A stretch of DNA of 13,022 bases from JAGLTA01 sp034660735 (lineage in GTDB: Bacteria > Patescibacteriota > Patescibacteriia > JAACEG01). The translations under genes and the position numbers were made by a program. Every line of letters starts with the position of its first letter. Positions within the stretch are counted from its first letter, which is position 1. Below are positions 6,337 through 13,022 of this stretch, one piece after another. Below the pieces are notes generated by a model that searched no databases, was not told the DNA's origin, and worked only from the letters and a program-made list of their open reading frames with translations. The stretch covers positions 1 through 13,022 of the forward strand of contig JAYEJQ010000041.1 of assembly GCA_034660735.1 (NCBI GenBank), given 5' to 3'.

Positions 6337-8292
6337 ATGGCGAAAAAACAGAAAGATACTCAGCAATACACGGCTGATAATATAGTGGTCTTAGAAGGGC
6401 TTGCTCCAGTAAGAAAAAGACCGGGAATGTATATAGGCAATACATCTACGGAGGGATTACATCATCTGATTTGGGAAGTGGTTGATAACGCGATAGATGA
6501 AGCGATGGCAGGTTTTTGTAATAATATAAAAATCAAATTTTTAGATAACGGCATGGTGGAGGTTAGTGATGACGGACGCGGAATTCCAGTTGAAATACAT
6601 AAGCATACAAAAAAATCAGCGTTAGAAACTGTGATGTGTACTTTGCACGCTGGAGGAAAATTTGAAAGCGAAGGCTATAAAGTATCAGGTGGCTTGCACG
6701 GAGTGGGGGTTTCAGTGGTAAACGCGCTTTCTTCTTATATGAAAGCTGAAGTAAGAAGGGACGGCAAGGTTTGGATACAGGAATATAAGCGCGGAGAGCC
6801 ACAAGCTAAAGTTAAGCCGATCGGCGTTTCAAAAAGCAGAGGCACAACAATCACTTTTCAGCCAGATGAAAAAGTTTTTACGACATTGGAGTTCCATTGG
6901 AATAAGGTTGTCAATAGGATGCGACAGCAGGCGTATTTGACAAAAAAGGTTAAAATTTCATTAGTTGATCAGCGGGAAAAAGGCGCGCCGCAAGAGTATG
7001 AATTTTATTTTGAGGGTGGCATAGCTTCTTATGTTAGGCATCTTAATCAAAAACAAGAGGCGGCTCATGAAAATATTTTTTATGTTGAGAAAGAAAAAGA
7101 CGAAGTTAATGTTGAGATAGCGCTGCAATATAACAAAGATTATCAAGAGGAGGTTTTTACATTTGCCAATAATATACATACTGTTGAAGGCGGAATGCAT
7201 CTTTCTGGATTTAAGACTGCTTTAAATAGGGTTTTAAATTCATACGCTCGCAAAAAAAATATTTTAAAAGAGAAAGACAGTAATTTAACAGGCGATGATG
7301 TCCGCGAAGGACTTACCGCAGTGGTGAGTGTTAAGGTAAGAGAGCCGCAATTTGAAGGGCAGACAAAAGCAAAATTAGGCAACGCGGAAGTTCGCGGGAT
7401 TACAGATCGCGTTTTCGCGGATAGTTTTGTAATTTTTTTAGAAGAGCATCCGAAAGAAGCGGAAGCGATAATAGGGAAGTGCTTAGTCGCTTCGCGAGCG
7501 CGATTGGCGGCAAGAGCGGCGCGAGATTCCGTGTTAAGAAAAGGCGCGCTGGATGGACTAACTTTGCCTGGAAAATTGTCTGACTGCACAAGTCGCAGAC
7601 CAGAATTTTCAGAGATATATATTGTAGAGGGAGATTCTGCGGGCGGCAGCGCAAAGCAGGGACGGGATCGTGAATTTCAAGCCATTCTTCCTCTGAGGGG
7701 AAAAATTTTAAATGTTGAGCGCGCGCGGATTGACAAGATTTTAGCGAATAATGAGATAAAATCTTTAATTATCGCTTTAGGAGCTAATATCGGAGACCAG
7801 ATAGATATTGAAAAATTGCGCTATCATCGCATTGTTATTATGACTGACGCGGATGTTGACGGAGCGCATATTAGGACGCTTTTGCTTACATTTTTTTATC
7901 GTTATTTAAAACCTATAATTGACGGCGGTTATCTTTATATCGCGCAGCCGCCTCTATATAAAATTCAGTCTGGCAGATTTTCAAAATACGCTTATTCAGA
8001 AGAGGAAAAAGACGAGATTATTGCTGGCATCGCGGATGTTAAAAAGCAGCCCGTTGCCGACGAAGAAGTAAAAGGCATCTCAGTTCAGCGATACAAGGGT
8101 TTAGGCGAAATGAATCCTGACCAATTATGGGAGACAACAATGGATCCGAAAACGCGAATAATGAAAAAGGTTATGATAGAAAGCGCCGAAGAAGCGAACG
8201 AAACTTTTGAAATTTTAATGGGCGCTGATGTCGCTCCACGTAAGCATTTTATACAGACTCAGGCAAAATATGTAAAAAATTTAGATATTTAA
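6337..8292 (+). CDS. gyrB: DNA gyrase subunit B
   Basis: ATPase subunit of gyrase (A2B2), which introduces negative supercoils. 651 residues from the ATG at 6337, the usual length for a GyrB without the proteobacterial insertion. The GHKL ATPase domain has EVVDNAIDE (47-55, with the Mg-binding Asn), DDGRGIP and GGLHGVGVSVVNALS, and the QTK loop is at 342-344. The TOPRIM domain has EGDSAGGSA (431-439), PLRGKILNVE and DADVDGAH (504-511). The C-terminus has QRYKGLGEMNP and ends KYVKNLDI, as in bacterial GyrB. An in-frame TTG at 6274 would add 21 residues unlike the family and overlap the promoter, so it is rejected. ParE is the alternative, but the segment order and ending fit GyrB. gyrA is not in the window. 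hpf follows after 11 nt. Confidence 0.95.
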   Translation: MAKKQKDTQQYTADNIVVLEGLAPVRKRPGMYIGNTSTEGLHHLIWEVVDNAIDEAMAGFCNNIKIKFLDNGMVEVSDDGRGIPVEIHKHTKKSALETVMCTLHAGGKFESEGYKVSGGLHGVGVSVVNALSSYMKAEVRRDGKVWIQEYKRGEPQAKVKPIGVSKSRGTTITFQPDEKVFTTLEFHWNKVVNRMRQQAYLTKKVKISLVDQREKGAPQEYEFYFEGGIASYVRHLNQKQEAAHENIFYVEKEKDEVNVEIALQYNKDYQEEVFTFANNIHTVEGGMHLSGFKTALNRVLNSYARKKNILKEKDSNLTGDDVREGLTAVVSVKVREPQFEGQTKAKLGNAEVRGITDRVFADSFVIFLEEHPKEAEAIIGKCLVASRARLAARAARDSVLRKGALDGLTLPGKLSDCTSRRPEFSEIYIVEGDSAGGSAKQGRDREFQAILPLRGKILNVERARIDKILANNEIKSLIIALGANIGDQIDIEKLRYHRIVIMTDADVDGAHIRTLLLTFFYRYLKPIIDGGYLYIAQPPLYKIQSGRFSKYAYSEEEKDEIIAGIADVKKQPVADEEVKGISVQRYKGLGEMNPDQLWETTMDPKTRIMKKVMIESAEEANETFEILMGADVAPRKHFIQTQAKYVKNLDI

Positions 8293-8303
8293 TAAAATTA
8301 TTT

Positions 8304-8624
8304 ATGAATATTATCATTAAAGCAACCAACATTGAATTGACTTCTAACATCAAAGAGTATGTTGAGGAAAAAATCAATTCTTTAGATAAGTATTTCAACA
8401 ATATTATTGAAGCGCGTATTGAAATAGGGATAAATTCTCAGCGGCACCAAAAAGGCGAAATATTTTTTGCTGAAGCCAATATTAAAATTCCAGGTAAACT
8501 ATTAAGGGTTGTAAAAACAGAAAAAAAGCTATTTAAAGCCATTGATAAAGTAAAGGATCATCTCCGCGTTATTCTGCGTAGGCACAAGGAAAAAATAAAA
8601 GGCAGAGTAAAAACCGAGAAATAA
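8304..8624 (+). CDS. hpf: Ribosome hibernation-promoting factor, HPF/RaiA family
   Basis: 106 residues, the short form (N-terminal S30AE/RaiA domain only, no C-terminal dimerisation domain). Members bind the 30S decoding region and silence ribosomes in stress or stationary phase. It begins MNIIIKATNIELTSNIKEYV, followed by the family pattern KINSLDKYF, IIEARIEIG, HQKGEIFFAEANI, IPGKLLRVV and AIDKVKDHLRVILRRHKEKIKG. The basic helix at the end is typical. The ATG lies 11 nt after the gyrB stop with no promoter between, so it is probably cotranscribed with gyrB, an unusual partner. Whether this lineage uses it as HPF or YfiA cannot be told from sequence. Confidence 0.9.
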   Translation: MNIIIKATNIELTSNIKEYVEEKINSLDKYFNNIIEARIEIGINSQRHQKGEIFFAEANIKIPGKLLRVVKTEKKLFKAIDKVKDHLRVILRRHKEKIKGRVKTEK

Positions 8625-8641
8625 TAATAAAACAAAACAAA

Positions 8642-8677
8642 TTATTTTGAATAAAAAAATTTAATAATCGGCTTGCA
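8642..8677. terminator. Weak candidate terminator between convergent hpf and clpC
   Basis: In the 58-nt gap between the two convergent stops, AATAAT (8662-8667) can pair with GTTATT, with a partial inner stem and T-rich tracts on both strands. The inner pairing is poor (bulge and wobbles), so this is only a positional candidate. Confidence 0.28.
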
Positions 8678-8682
8678 GGCTG

Positions 8683-11178
8683 TTATTTAATTTTTACTAC
8701 TTTTATCAAACCGTTTTTAGTTTTAATAATGTCGCCTTTTTTTTCTTTTAAAATTATTTCCACTAACTTATCCTCTACCTCTTCTTGAATTGTTTTTCTA
8801 ACCGCGCGCGCGCCTTCTTCTGGGGAATAGGCGATCAATGCTAAATCTTTTATCGCTTTCGCGTCCGTTAACAGTTTCATTTTTTTATCAACCAAATTAT
8901 TGTTCAATTCTTCTAATTGCAGTTTTACGATTTTTTCAATATCTTTTTTGCGTAAAGGATTAAAGATTAGAATTTTATCAAGGCGGCTTAATAATTCTGG
9001 ACGCATTCTGTCTTTTAGTTTATTCTGAATTTTTTCTTTTAAATCAGAAAGGTCTTTTTTTAGTTCTTTTCCATCGGCAAAACCAATGTTTTTGCCAGCG
9101 TAAAATTCTTTCATCCCTATATTTGATGTTAAAATTATTAGGCAGTTTCTAAAGTTTATTTCTTCGCCAGAAGCGTCGGTTAAAATTCCGTCCTCTAAAA
9201 TCTGTAAAAGAAGATTGGCAACCTCTGGATGCGCTTTTTCAATTTCATCAAACAGGATCAAACTACGCGGATTATGCTTGACGAATTCCGTGAGTTTTCC
9301 TCCTTCTCCGTATCCGACATATCCAGCTGGCGCTCCTATCAATCGCGAAACATTGAATTTGTCGTTGAATTCGCTCATATCAAGCTTAATAATTGATGAT
9401 TTTCCGTTTTTGGAATTTTGACGGCTTTCGCCAAAAACAAGTTTGGCTATCTGTTTCGCCAGCTCTGTTTTTCCTATACCGACAGGACCTAAAAATATAA
9501 ATGAAGCTAAAGGGCGGTCAGGAGATGAGATATTTAGCAATCCTCTTTTCAAGAATTTTACAACAGTTTTAATCGGTTTTTCCTGTCCGATTATTTTTTT
9601 TTGCAGCTTTTTTTCCAAGCCGAGAAGATTGTTCGCGTCCTCAGAATTTAATTGACTTTTAGGTATATTCGTTATTTTTGAAATGATTTCAGCGATATCA
9701 TCGTTTGTGATTTTTCCGATGGCGGTTTTTTTTAGTTCCTCGTTTATTTTTTCTAATGATTGAAATTCTTTAGTCAAATCATCAGCGTCTTTTTTTAAAT
9801 TAATCGCGGCGGAATAATTCTCGCCGTTTATATGTCGTTGTTTTATAAGTTCTATTTTTTTAAGTTTGTTTTTGAATTTTGACCGCAAAAAGTGAAAATT
9901 ATGTTTCTCTTTTTTTATTTTTACTTTAGCTGCAGCTTCGTCAATCAAATCAATCGCTTTGTCTGGCAAATGGCTGTTCGTTAAATACCTGGTAGAAAGT
10001 TTGACTGCTGAATTTATCGCCTGTTCTGTAATCTCTATTCTGTGGAATTTTTCATAATATTTTTTTAATCCGCTTAAAATTTCGTGGCTTTTTTCATCGC
10101 TCGGTTCTTCTATTTTAACAGTCGCGAATCGCCTTTTAAGCGCGCGGTCTTTTTCAATTTGCTTTTTATAATCGGCGAAAGTAGTCGCGCCTATTAGACG
10201 AAATTCTCCGCGCGCGAGAGCTGGTTTTAGTATATTTGCCGCGTCTAAATTGCCGCTGCTTGAACCAGCGCCTACGATATTGTGTATTTCATCAATAAAA
10301 AGAATAGTATCTGGATCGTTCTGTATTTTTTCTATAATCATTTTTAATCTTGATTCAAAATCTCCCCTGAACATAGTTCCAGCGATCATAGATCCTATAT
10401 TAAGCTCAATGATTTTTTTTCCGTAAAGAAAAGGAGGCACATCCAATTCCGCGATTTTTTTTGCCAGCCCCTCTATAATAGCTGTTTTGCCGACTCCTGG
10501 CTCGCCCAAAAGAAGAGGATTGTTTTTAGAACGGCGGGATAAAATTTGGATTATTCTGCTAATTTCGTTTTCCCGCGCGATAACAGGATTAATTTTTTTC
10601 ATATTGTCGCGTTTTGTCAAATCAACAATAAAATCGTTCTCTTTTTCGCCTCCTTCATTAAAGTATTCTTCGTTGATTTTTTTCAATTTATCATATCCAG
10701 ATTTGTTTGTTAGTTGAGAAAATTTTGTGAGAGTTTTTAGCGATCCGATTATCTGATCTTCCAATTTTTTAATATTTATTTTATTCAATTTAAAGAATTT
10801 TATAATTGCAGGATTCTCGGATTTAATTAGCGCTAATAAAAGATGCTCCGTGCCGATAAATTTATGAGACATAGCGCTGGCAATAGCAACTGATCTTTTA
10901 ATAATGCTTTTGCTTTCATTGGAAATCGCAGGGTGTTCTTTATTTTTTTTAATATGCGGTCCTGGTTGGCGCATCGGCAATAGATCTTTTTTTAGTTGAG
11001 TTATTGTAGTTTTTAATTTTTTTAAAATATGATTTGCCAAACTCCCTTTTTGAATTATTAAAGAATAAAAAAGATGCTCAGGATTAACCGAAGAATCGTT
11101 ATTTGTCCAAGCTATTTCAAACGCCTGTTTAATTGTGTTTTTATAGCTGATTGTGAATTTATTTAAAAAATTTTGCAT
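8683..11178 (-). CDS. clpC: ClpC-type AAA+ unfoldase (Clp/Hsp100 class I)
   Basis: 831 residues, the size of ClpC. Two Clp-N repeats (about 6-66 and 84-147) precede D1 with Walker A GEPGVGKT (225-232), Walker B TILFIDE (291-297) and pore loop GTMFRGDFE (267-275). The middle domain is short (about 425-480, one coiled coil), which is ClpC-like rather than the long ClpB M-domain. D2 has Walker A GPVGIGKT (564-571, usually GPTGVGKT), Walker B LILFDE (640-645), pore loop GYVGYGEGG and arginine finger R732. IGF at 698-700, in the position of the ClpP-binding loop, suggests it feeds substrates to ClpP; ClpP itself is not in the window. Its promoter carries tandem repeats (separate entry). A fused or ClpB-like disaggregase is the less likely alternative. 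Confidence 0.9.
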   Translation of the reverse strand: MQNFLNKFTISYKNTIKQAFEIAWTNNDSSVNPEHLFYSLIIQKGSLANHILKKLKTTITQLKKDLLPMRQPGPHIKKNKEHPAISNESKSIIKRSVAIASAMSHKFIGTEHLLLALIKSENPAIIKFFKLNKINIKKLEDQIIGSLKTLTKFSQLTNKSGYDKLKKINEEYFNEGGEKENDFIVDLTKRDNMKKINPVIARENEISRIIQILSRRSKNNPLLLGEPGVGKTAIIEGLAKKIAELDVPPFLYGKKIIELNIGSMIAGTMFRGDFESRLKMIIEKIQNDPDTILFIDEIHNIVGAGSSSGNLDAANILKPALARGEFRLIGATTFADYKKQIEKDRALKRRFATVKIEEPSDEKSHEILSGLKKYYEKFHRIEITEQAINSAVKLSTRYLTNSHLPDKAIDLIDEAAAKVKIKKEKHNFHFLRSKFKNKLKKIELIKQRHINGENYSAAINLKKDADDLTKEFQSLEKINEELKKTAIGKITNDDIAEIISKITNIPKSQLNSEDANNLLGLEKKLQKKIIGQEKPIKTVVKFLKRGLLNISSPDRPLASFIFLGPVGIGKTELAKQIAKLVFGESRQNSKNGKSSIIKLDMSEFNDKFNVSRLIGAPAGYVGYGEGGKLTEFVKHNPRSLILFDEIEKAHPEVANLLLQILEDGILTDASGEEINFRNCLIILTSNIGMKEFYAGKNIGFADGKELKKDLSDLKEKIQNKLKDRMRPELLSRLDKILIFNPLRKKDIEKIVKLQLEELNNNLVDKKMKLLTDAKAIKDLALIAYSPEEGARAVRKTIQEEVEDKLVEIILKEKKGDIIKTKNGLIKVVKIK

Positions 11179-11222
11179 AAATGTTTTCTTAAAATTATTT
11201 AATTTGCATTAGACTATTTATT

Positions 11223-11251
11223 ATTATGCATTATTAACATAACAGTGTCAA
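11223..11251 (-). promoter_or_regulatory. Promoter for clpC
   Basis: On the minus strand there is a perfect -35 TTGACA (11246-11251), a 17-bp spacer and a -10 CATAAT (11223-11228). The start site would be near 11216, leaving a leader of about 38 nt before the ATG at 11178. No CIRCE element (TTAGCACTC-N9-GAGTGCTAA) and no CtsR heptad repeat is seen. Confidence 0.68.
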
Positions 11252-11260
11252 TAACAGTGT
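11239..11260. repeat. Tandem direct repeat over the clpC -35 box (candidate operator)
   Basis: ATAACAGTGT occurs at 11239-11248 and again at 11251-11260, a 12-bp period. Read on the clpC strand this is ACACTGTTAT-TG-ACACTGTTAT, and the -35 TTGACA spans the junction. A protein binding the pair would occlude the promoter. No inverted symmetry is seen. Confidence 0.5.
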
Positions 11261-11325
11261 TGAGTAATTACTTTGAATTATTTAAAATTTTACTTGAAGT
11301 GATAGAAAATAAATTTCGTTATTCT

Positions 11326-12582
11326 TCATTTTAATCTGCTGAAAAAATTTATAAAAATTAAAAAATCTATCTTGCTTATTGTTTTTTGATTTAAATTAAG
11401 ATTAATCAAGTAACCGCGCGGACAATTAATTTTGCTTAATTTGCGAAAACTGTTTAAAACTTTTACAGCTGCAGGCTTGCTAAATCTTTTATATTTAACC
11501 TCTATTGGATAAACAACGCCATTTTTCTCAAAAATAAAATCTATCTCCGCTTTATGAATGGTCCTGTAAAAATAAATGTATTCTTCGCTTACACTCTGTT
11601 TTAATTCAAGATAGATAAAATTTTCAAACAAACTTCCACTGTCGGACCTATTCATCGGCTCAACAAAATTATTTAGGATTTGATTTCTGATACCAAGATC
11701 AAACAGATAAATTTTCGGCATTTTAGTGATTTGGGAACGAATATTTTTGTGGTAGGGCGAAATTCTATGCAAAACAAAAGTATATTCAAGGATGTTGATA
11801 CATTTTTCAATTTTCAGTCGCGTCATATTTAAAGTATTTGACAATTCATTAATATTAAGAAGATTCCCTATTTGGTTAGATAAAACTTTGACTAATTGGT
11901 TGAATTTCAGCAAATTATTAATTCTTCCAATATATCTAATATCTTTGTTTATATAATCATTAACATAATTTTTCAGCAATATTTTTTTATTCTCGCGATC
12001 AAATGTTAAGACAACTTTCGGCATACCGCCGAAAATGAGATACTCGTCTAAATATTTTTTAAATTTATTTTGAACGGTCGCGGGAATATTTTCGTGATAA
12101 TAATAATCTAAAACATCCGCTTTTTTAAATTGTAAAAATTCTTCAAAGCAAAGAGGAGAGATTTTAAAAATAATTTTTCTGCCAACCAAAGAGTCTTGCA
12201 ATTTAGCCTTTAACTCCAAAGAAGACGAACCGGTAATAATTAATTTAATTTTATTTCTGTGTTTGTCGTATAAATATTTTAAGAAGCTAGACGGGTTGTC
12301 TAAATATTGAATCTCATCAATAAGAAAATAGTTTTTTTTATTTTTATTTTTAATGTAATTTAAAATATTTTTTGGTGAACTGTTTAATTCGTTTAAAATT
12401 TCCAACTCCTCCAAGTTCAAATAAAAAATTCTTTCTTCTTCTATTTTTTTGTGTTTTAATTATATTCGCAATAATTTTAGAAGGGAAGTTTTTCCCACTT
12501 GTCTAGGACCGTTCAAAATAATAATCTCATTTTTAAAGAGCCATTTATTTATTTCTTCTTGTATTTTTCGTTTATAAAGCAT
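11326..12582 (-). pseudogene. AAA ATPase with DUF4143 domain, interrupted by an in-frame TAA
   Basis: From the ATG at 12582 the frame reads 40 codons with Walker A GPRQVGKTS (25-33), meets TAA at 12462-12460, then continues in the same frame to 11326. Without the stop it would be 418 residues, the normal size for this family. After the stop come Walker B YFLIDEIQYL (about 85-94), a GSSS sensor-like segment (about 118-121), a winged-helix region (about 240-275) and the DUF4143 C-terminus with a nuclease-like AEIDFIF...PIEVKYK pattern (D348, E361, K363). A TTG at 12420 could restart translation, but that product lacks Walker A. Such ATPases are common in archaea and CPR genomes, often near mobile or toxin-antitoxin genes; their function is poorly known. 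A single base change explains the damage; frame and later motifs are intact, suggesting a recent event or an assembly error. Confidence 0.85.
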
Positions 12583-12593
12583 ATTTTTTAATA

Positions 12594-12809
12594 TTATATA
12601 AATTTAACCGTATTATATTTATATCTTAATAAAATAAACTTCGCTTTGTCAAGGTTTGTTTTTTTAGGAAAATATTCCCTAATTAATCCGTTTAGATTTT
12701 CAACGGCTCCTTTTTGCCAAGAAGAACAAGGATCGCAGAAATAAGAAGGTGTAAGATATGTTTCTATTTTCTCTCTCTCATAAAAAGTGATTTCTTTTCC
12801 TTTTGGCAT
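12594..12809 (-). pseudogene. IS30-family transposase remnant, internally deleted
   Basis: A 71-codon frame. Residues 1-19 (MPKGKEITFYEREKIETYL) resemble the extreme N-terminus of IS30 transposases, just before the helix-turn-helix. Residues about 20-54 (SYFCDPCSSWQKGAVENLNG, then LIREYFPKKTNLD) match the C-terminal part of the DDE catalytic domain, including the Glu of the triad in VENLNG. Everything between, with both catalytic Asp, is missing, as is the usual C-terminal NNRPRK...TPNEV segment, replaced by KAKFILLRYKYNTVKFI. A full transposase has over 300 residues. The usual DPYSSW is DPCSSW here. The remnant is inactive. A palindrome typical of an element end lies directly upstream. Confidence 0.75.
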
Positions 12810-12813
12810 AATT

Positions 12814-12840
12814 TTATAGCGTTAAAAGTTAGCGCTATAA
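12814..12840. repeat. Perfect 8-bp inverted repeat, possible end of the IS30 remnant
   Basis: TTATAGCG (12814-12821) and CGCTATAA (12833-12840) flank 11 bp. It lies 5 bp upstream of the transposase remnant's ATG, where the left terminal repeat of an IS30 element would be. No matching copy is found beyond the 3' end of the remnant (around 12583-12593), so the right end appears lost. Confidence 0.45.
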
Positions 12841-12893
12841 TGATACCATAAAAAGGGGCTTCGGGGTTTGAATTCAGGTTTCCGCGAAAACCC

Positions 12894-12921
12894 TTGACAT
12901 ATTTTTTAACTGTGCTATACT
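12894..12921 (+). promoter_or_regulatory. Strong extended -10 promoter reading off the right edge
   Basis: TTGACA (12894-12899), a 16-bp spacer and TGC-TATACT (TGC 12913-12915, -10 12916-12921). Transcription would start near 12928 and leave the window on the plus strand. The architecture and the decamer GTGCTATACT match the gyrB promoter. Confidence 0.72.
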
Positions 12922-12923
12922 GC

Positions 12924-12950
12924 AATGTTCAATTAAAAACCGAGAACATT
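12924..12950 (+). promoter_or_regulatory. Inverted repeat at the transcript start (leader hairpin or operator)
   Basis: AATGTTC (12924-12930) and GAACATT (12944-12950) form a perfect 7-bp inverted repeat with a 13-nt loop, beginning 3 bp after the -10 box. It could be an operator or, if transcription starts at its left edge, a 5' hairpin. No T-run follows, so it is not a terminator. Confidence 0.45.
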
Positions 12951-12971
12951 ACAATTTAAAATTTAAATTTT

Positions 12972-13022
12972 GGAGAGAGAATTTATTTACTAAAAAAAAG
13001 CGATAATCGCCGTAAACTCTTT
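12972..13022 (+). other. SD-like site and possible start of a partial gene
   Basis: GGAGAG (12972-12977) is the only clear Shine-Dalgarno match ahead of a possible gene in this window. One plus-strand frame is open from 12981 to the edge, reading IYLLKKSDNRRKLF. It has no ATG, GTG or TTG; ATT at 12981, 5 nt after GGAG, is the only plausible codon and would be a rare start. The true start may lie beyond the edge, making this all leader. On the minus strand GCGATTATCGC followed by eight T could instead be a weak terminator of an incoming gene. Confidence 0.25.

Noticed and set aside
7143..7654. Long open frames antisense to gyrB
   Set aside because: Shadow frames of a strongly conserved coding region, with no family resemblance.
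11179..11325. CIRCE or CtsR operator upstream of clpC
   Set aside because: Neither TTAGCACTC-N9-GAGTGCTAA nor GTCAAA heptad pairs are present; only the 12-bp-period repeat is seen.
12877..12892. Small hairpin GGTTT/AAACC just before the right-edge promoter
   Set aside because: Only 5 bp with no T-run; not distinguishable from chance.
12981..13022. infC with an ATT start
   Set aside because: The 14 visible residues do not resemble the IF3 N-terminus (usually with RINEQI or similar); there is too little sequence to name the gene.
1..13022. CRISPR array, rRNA, tRNA or recoded UGA
   Set aside because: No regular direct repeats with spacers, no rRNA or tRNA motifs, and coding frames end normally with Trp as TGG.

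Overview
The window is AT-rich and densely coded, and looks chromosomal. The small single-purpose genes, the near-complete absence of Shine-Dalgarno sequences and the gene repertoire (PilT, trigger factor, a group III site-2 protease, GyrB, a short ribosome hibernation factor, a ClpC-type unfoldase) suggest a Patescibacteria/CPR (Parcubacteria-like) bacterium. That placement is an inference from style and content; there is no rRNA to confirm it. TGG is used for Trp, the usual stops end the genes, and there is no sign of UGA recoding.

Layout. 30-1070 (+) is pilT. A terminator overlapping a strong extended -10 promoter (1085-1143) separates it from 1178-1699 (+), a secreted or membrane-anchored 3D-domain protein. 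A bidirectional terminator (1711-1737) closes that gene and also a minus-strand operon-like run whose transcription order is tig (5427-4144), a basic protein of unknown function (4121-3423), an UlaG-like metallo-beta-lactamase-fold hydrolase (3394-2738), a small single-TM coiled-coil protein (2731-2402) and an M50 site-2 protease (2397-1759). Upstream of tig, on the same strand, lies a HEPN/MNT pair (6223-5524) whose HEPN gene is split by a -1 frameshift at a run of seven A.

Back-to-back promoters (6245-6301) separate the HEPN/MNT pair from gyrB (6337-8292, +), which is followed by an hpf/raiA gene (8304-8624, +). Convergent to these is a clpC-type gene (11178-8683, -). Its promoter carries a tandem direct repeat over the -35 box, a possible stress operator.

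The right end is decayed accessory DNA: an AAA/DUF4143 ATPase gene cut by one in-frame TAA between Walker A and Walker B (12582-11326, -), an internally deleted IS30-type transposase (12809-12594, -) with a palindromic end-like sequence, and then a strong plus-strand promoter with a structured leader running off the window.

Functional themes are protein quality control (trigger factor, S2P, ClpC), translation dormancy (HPF), DNA topology (GyrB), type IV pilus retraction (PilT), and two damaged modules of the accessory or defence type (HEPN/MNT, AAA-DUF4143). I found no convincing undescribed multi-gene system. The points most worth a second look are the slippery-site frameshift in HEPN, the tandem repeat at the clpC promoter, and the shared promoter architecture without SD leaders.
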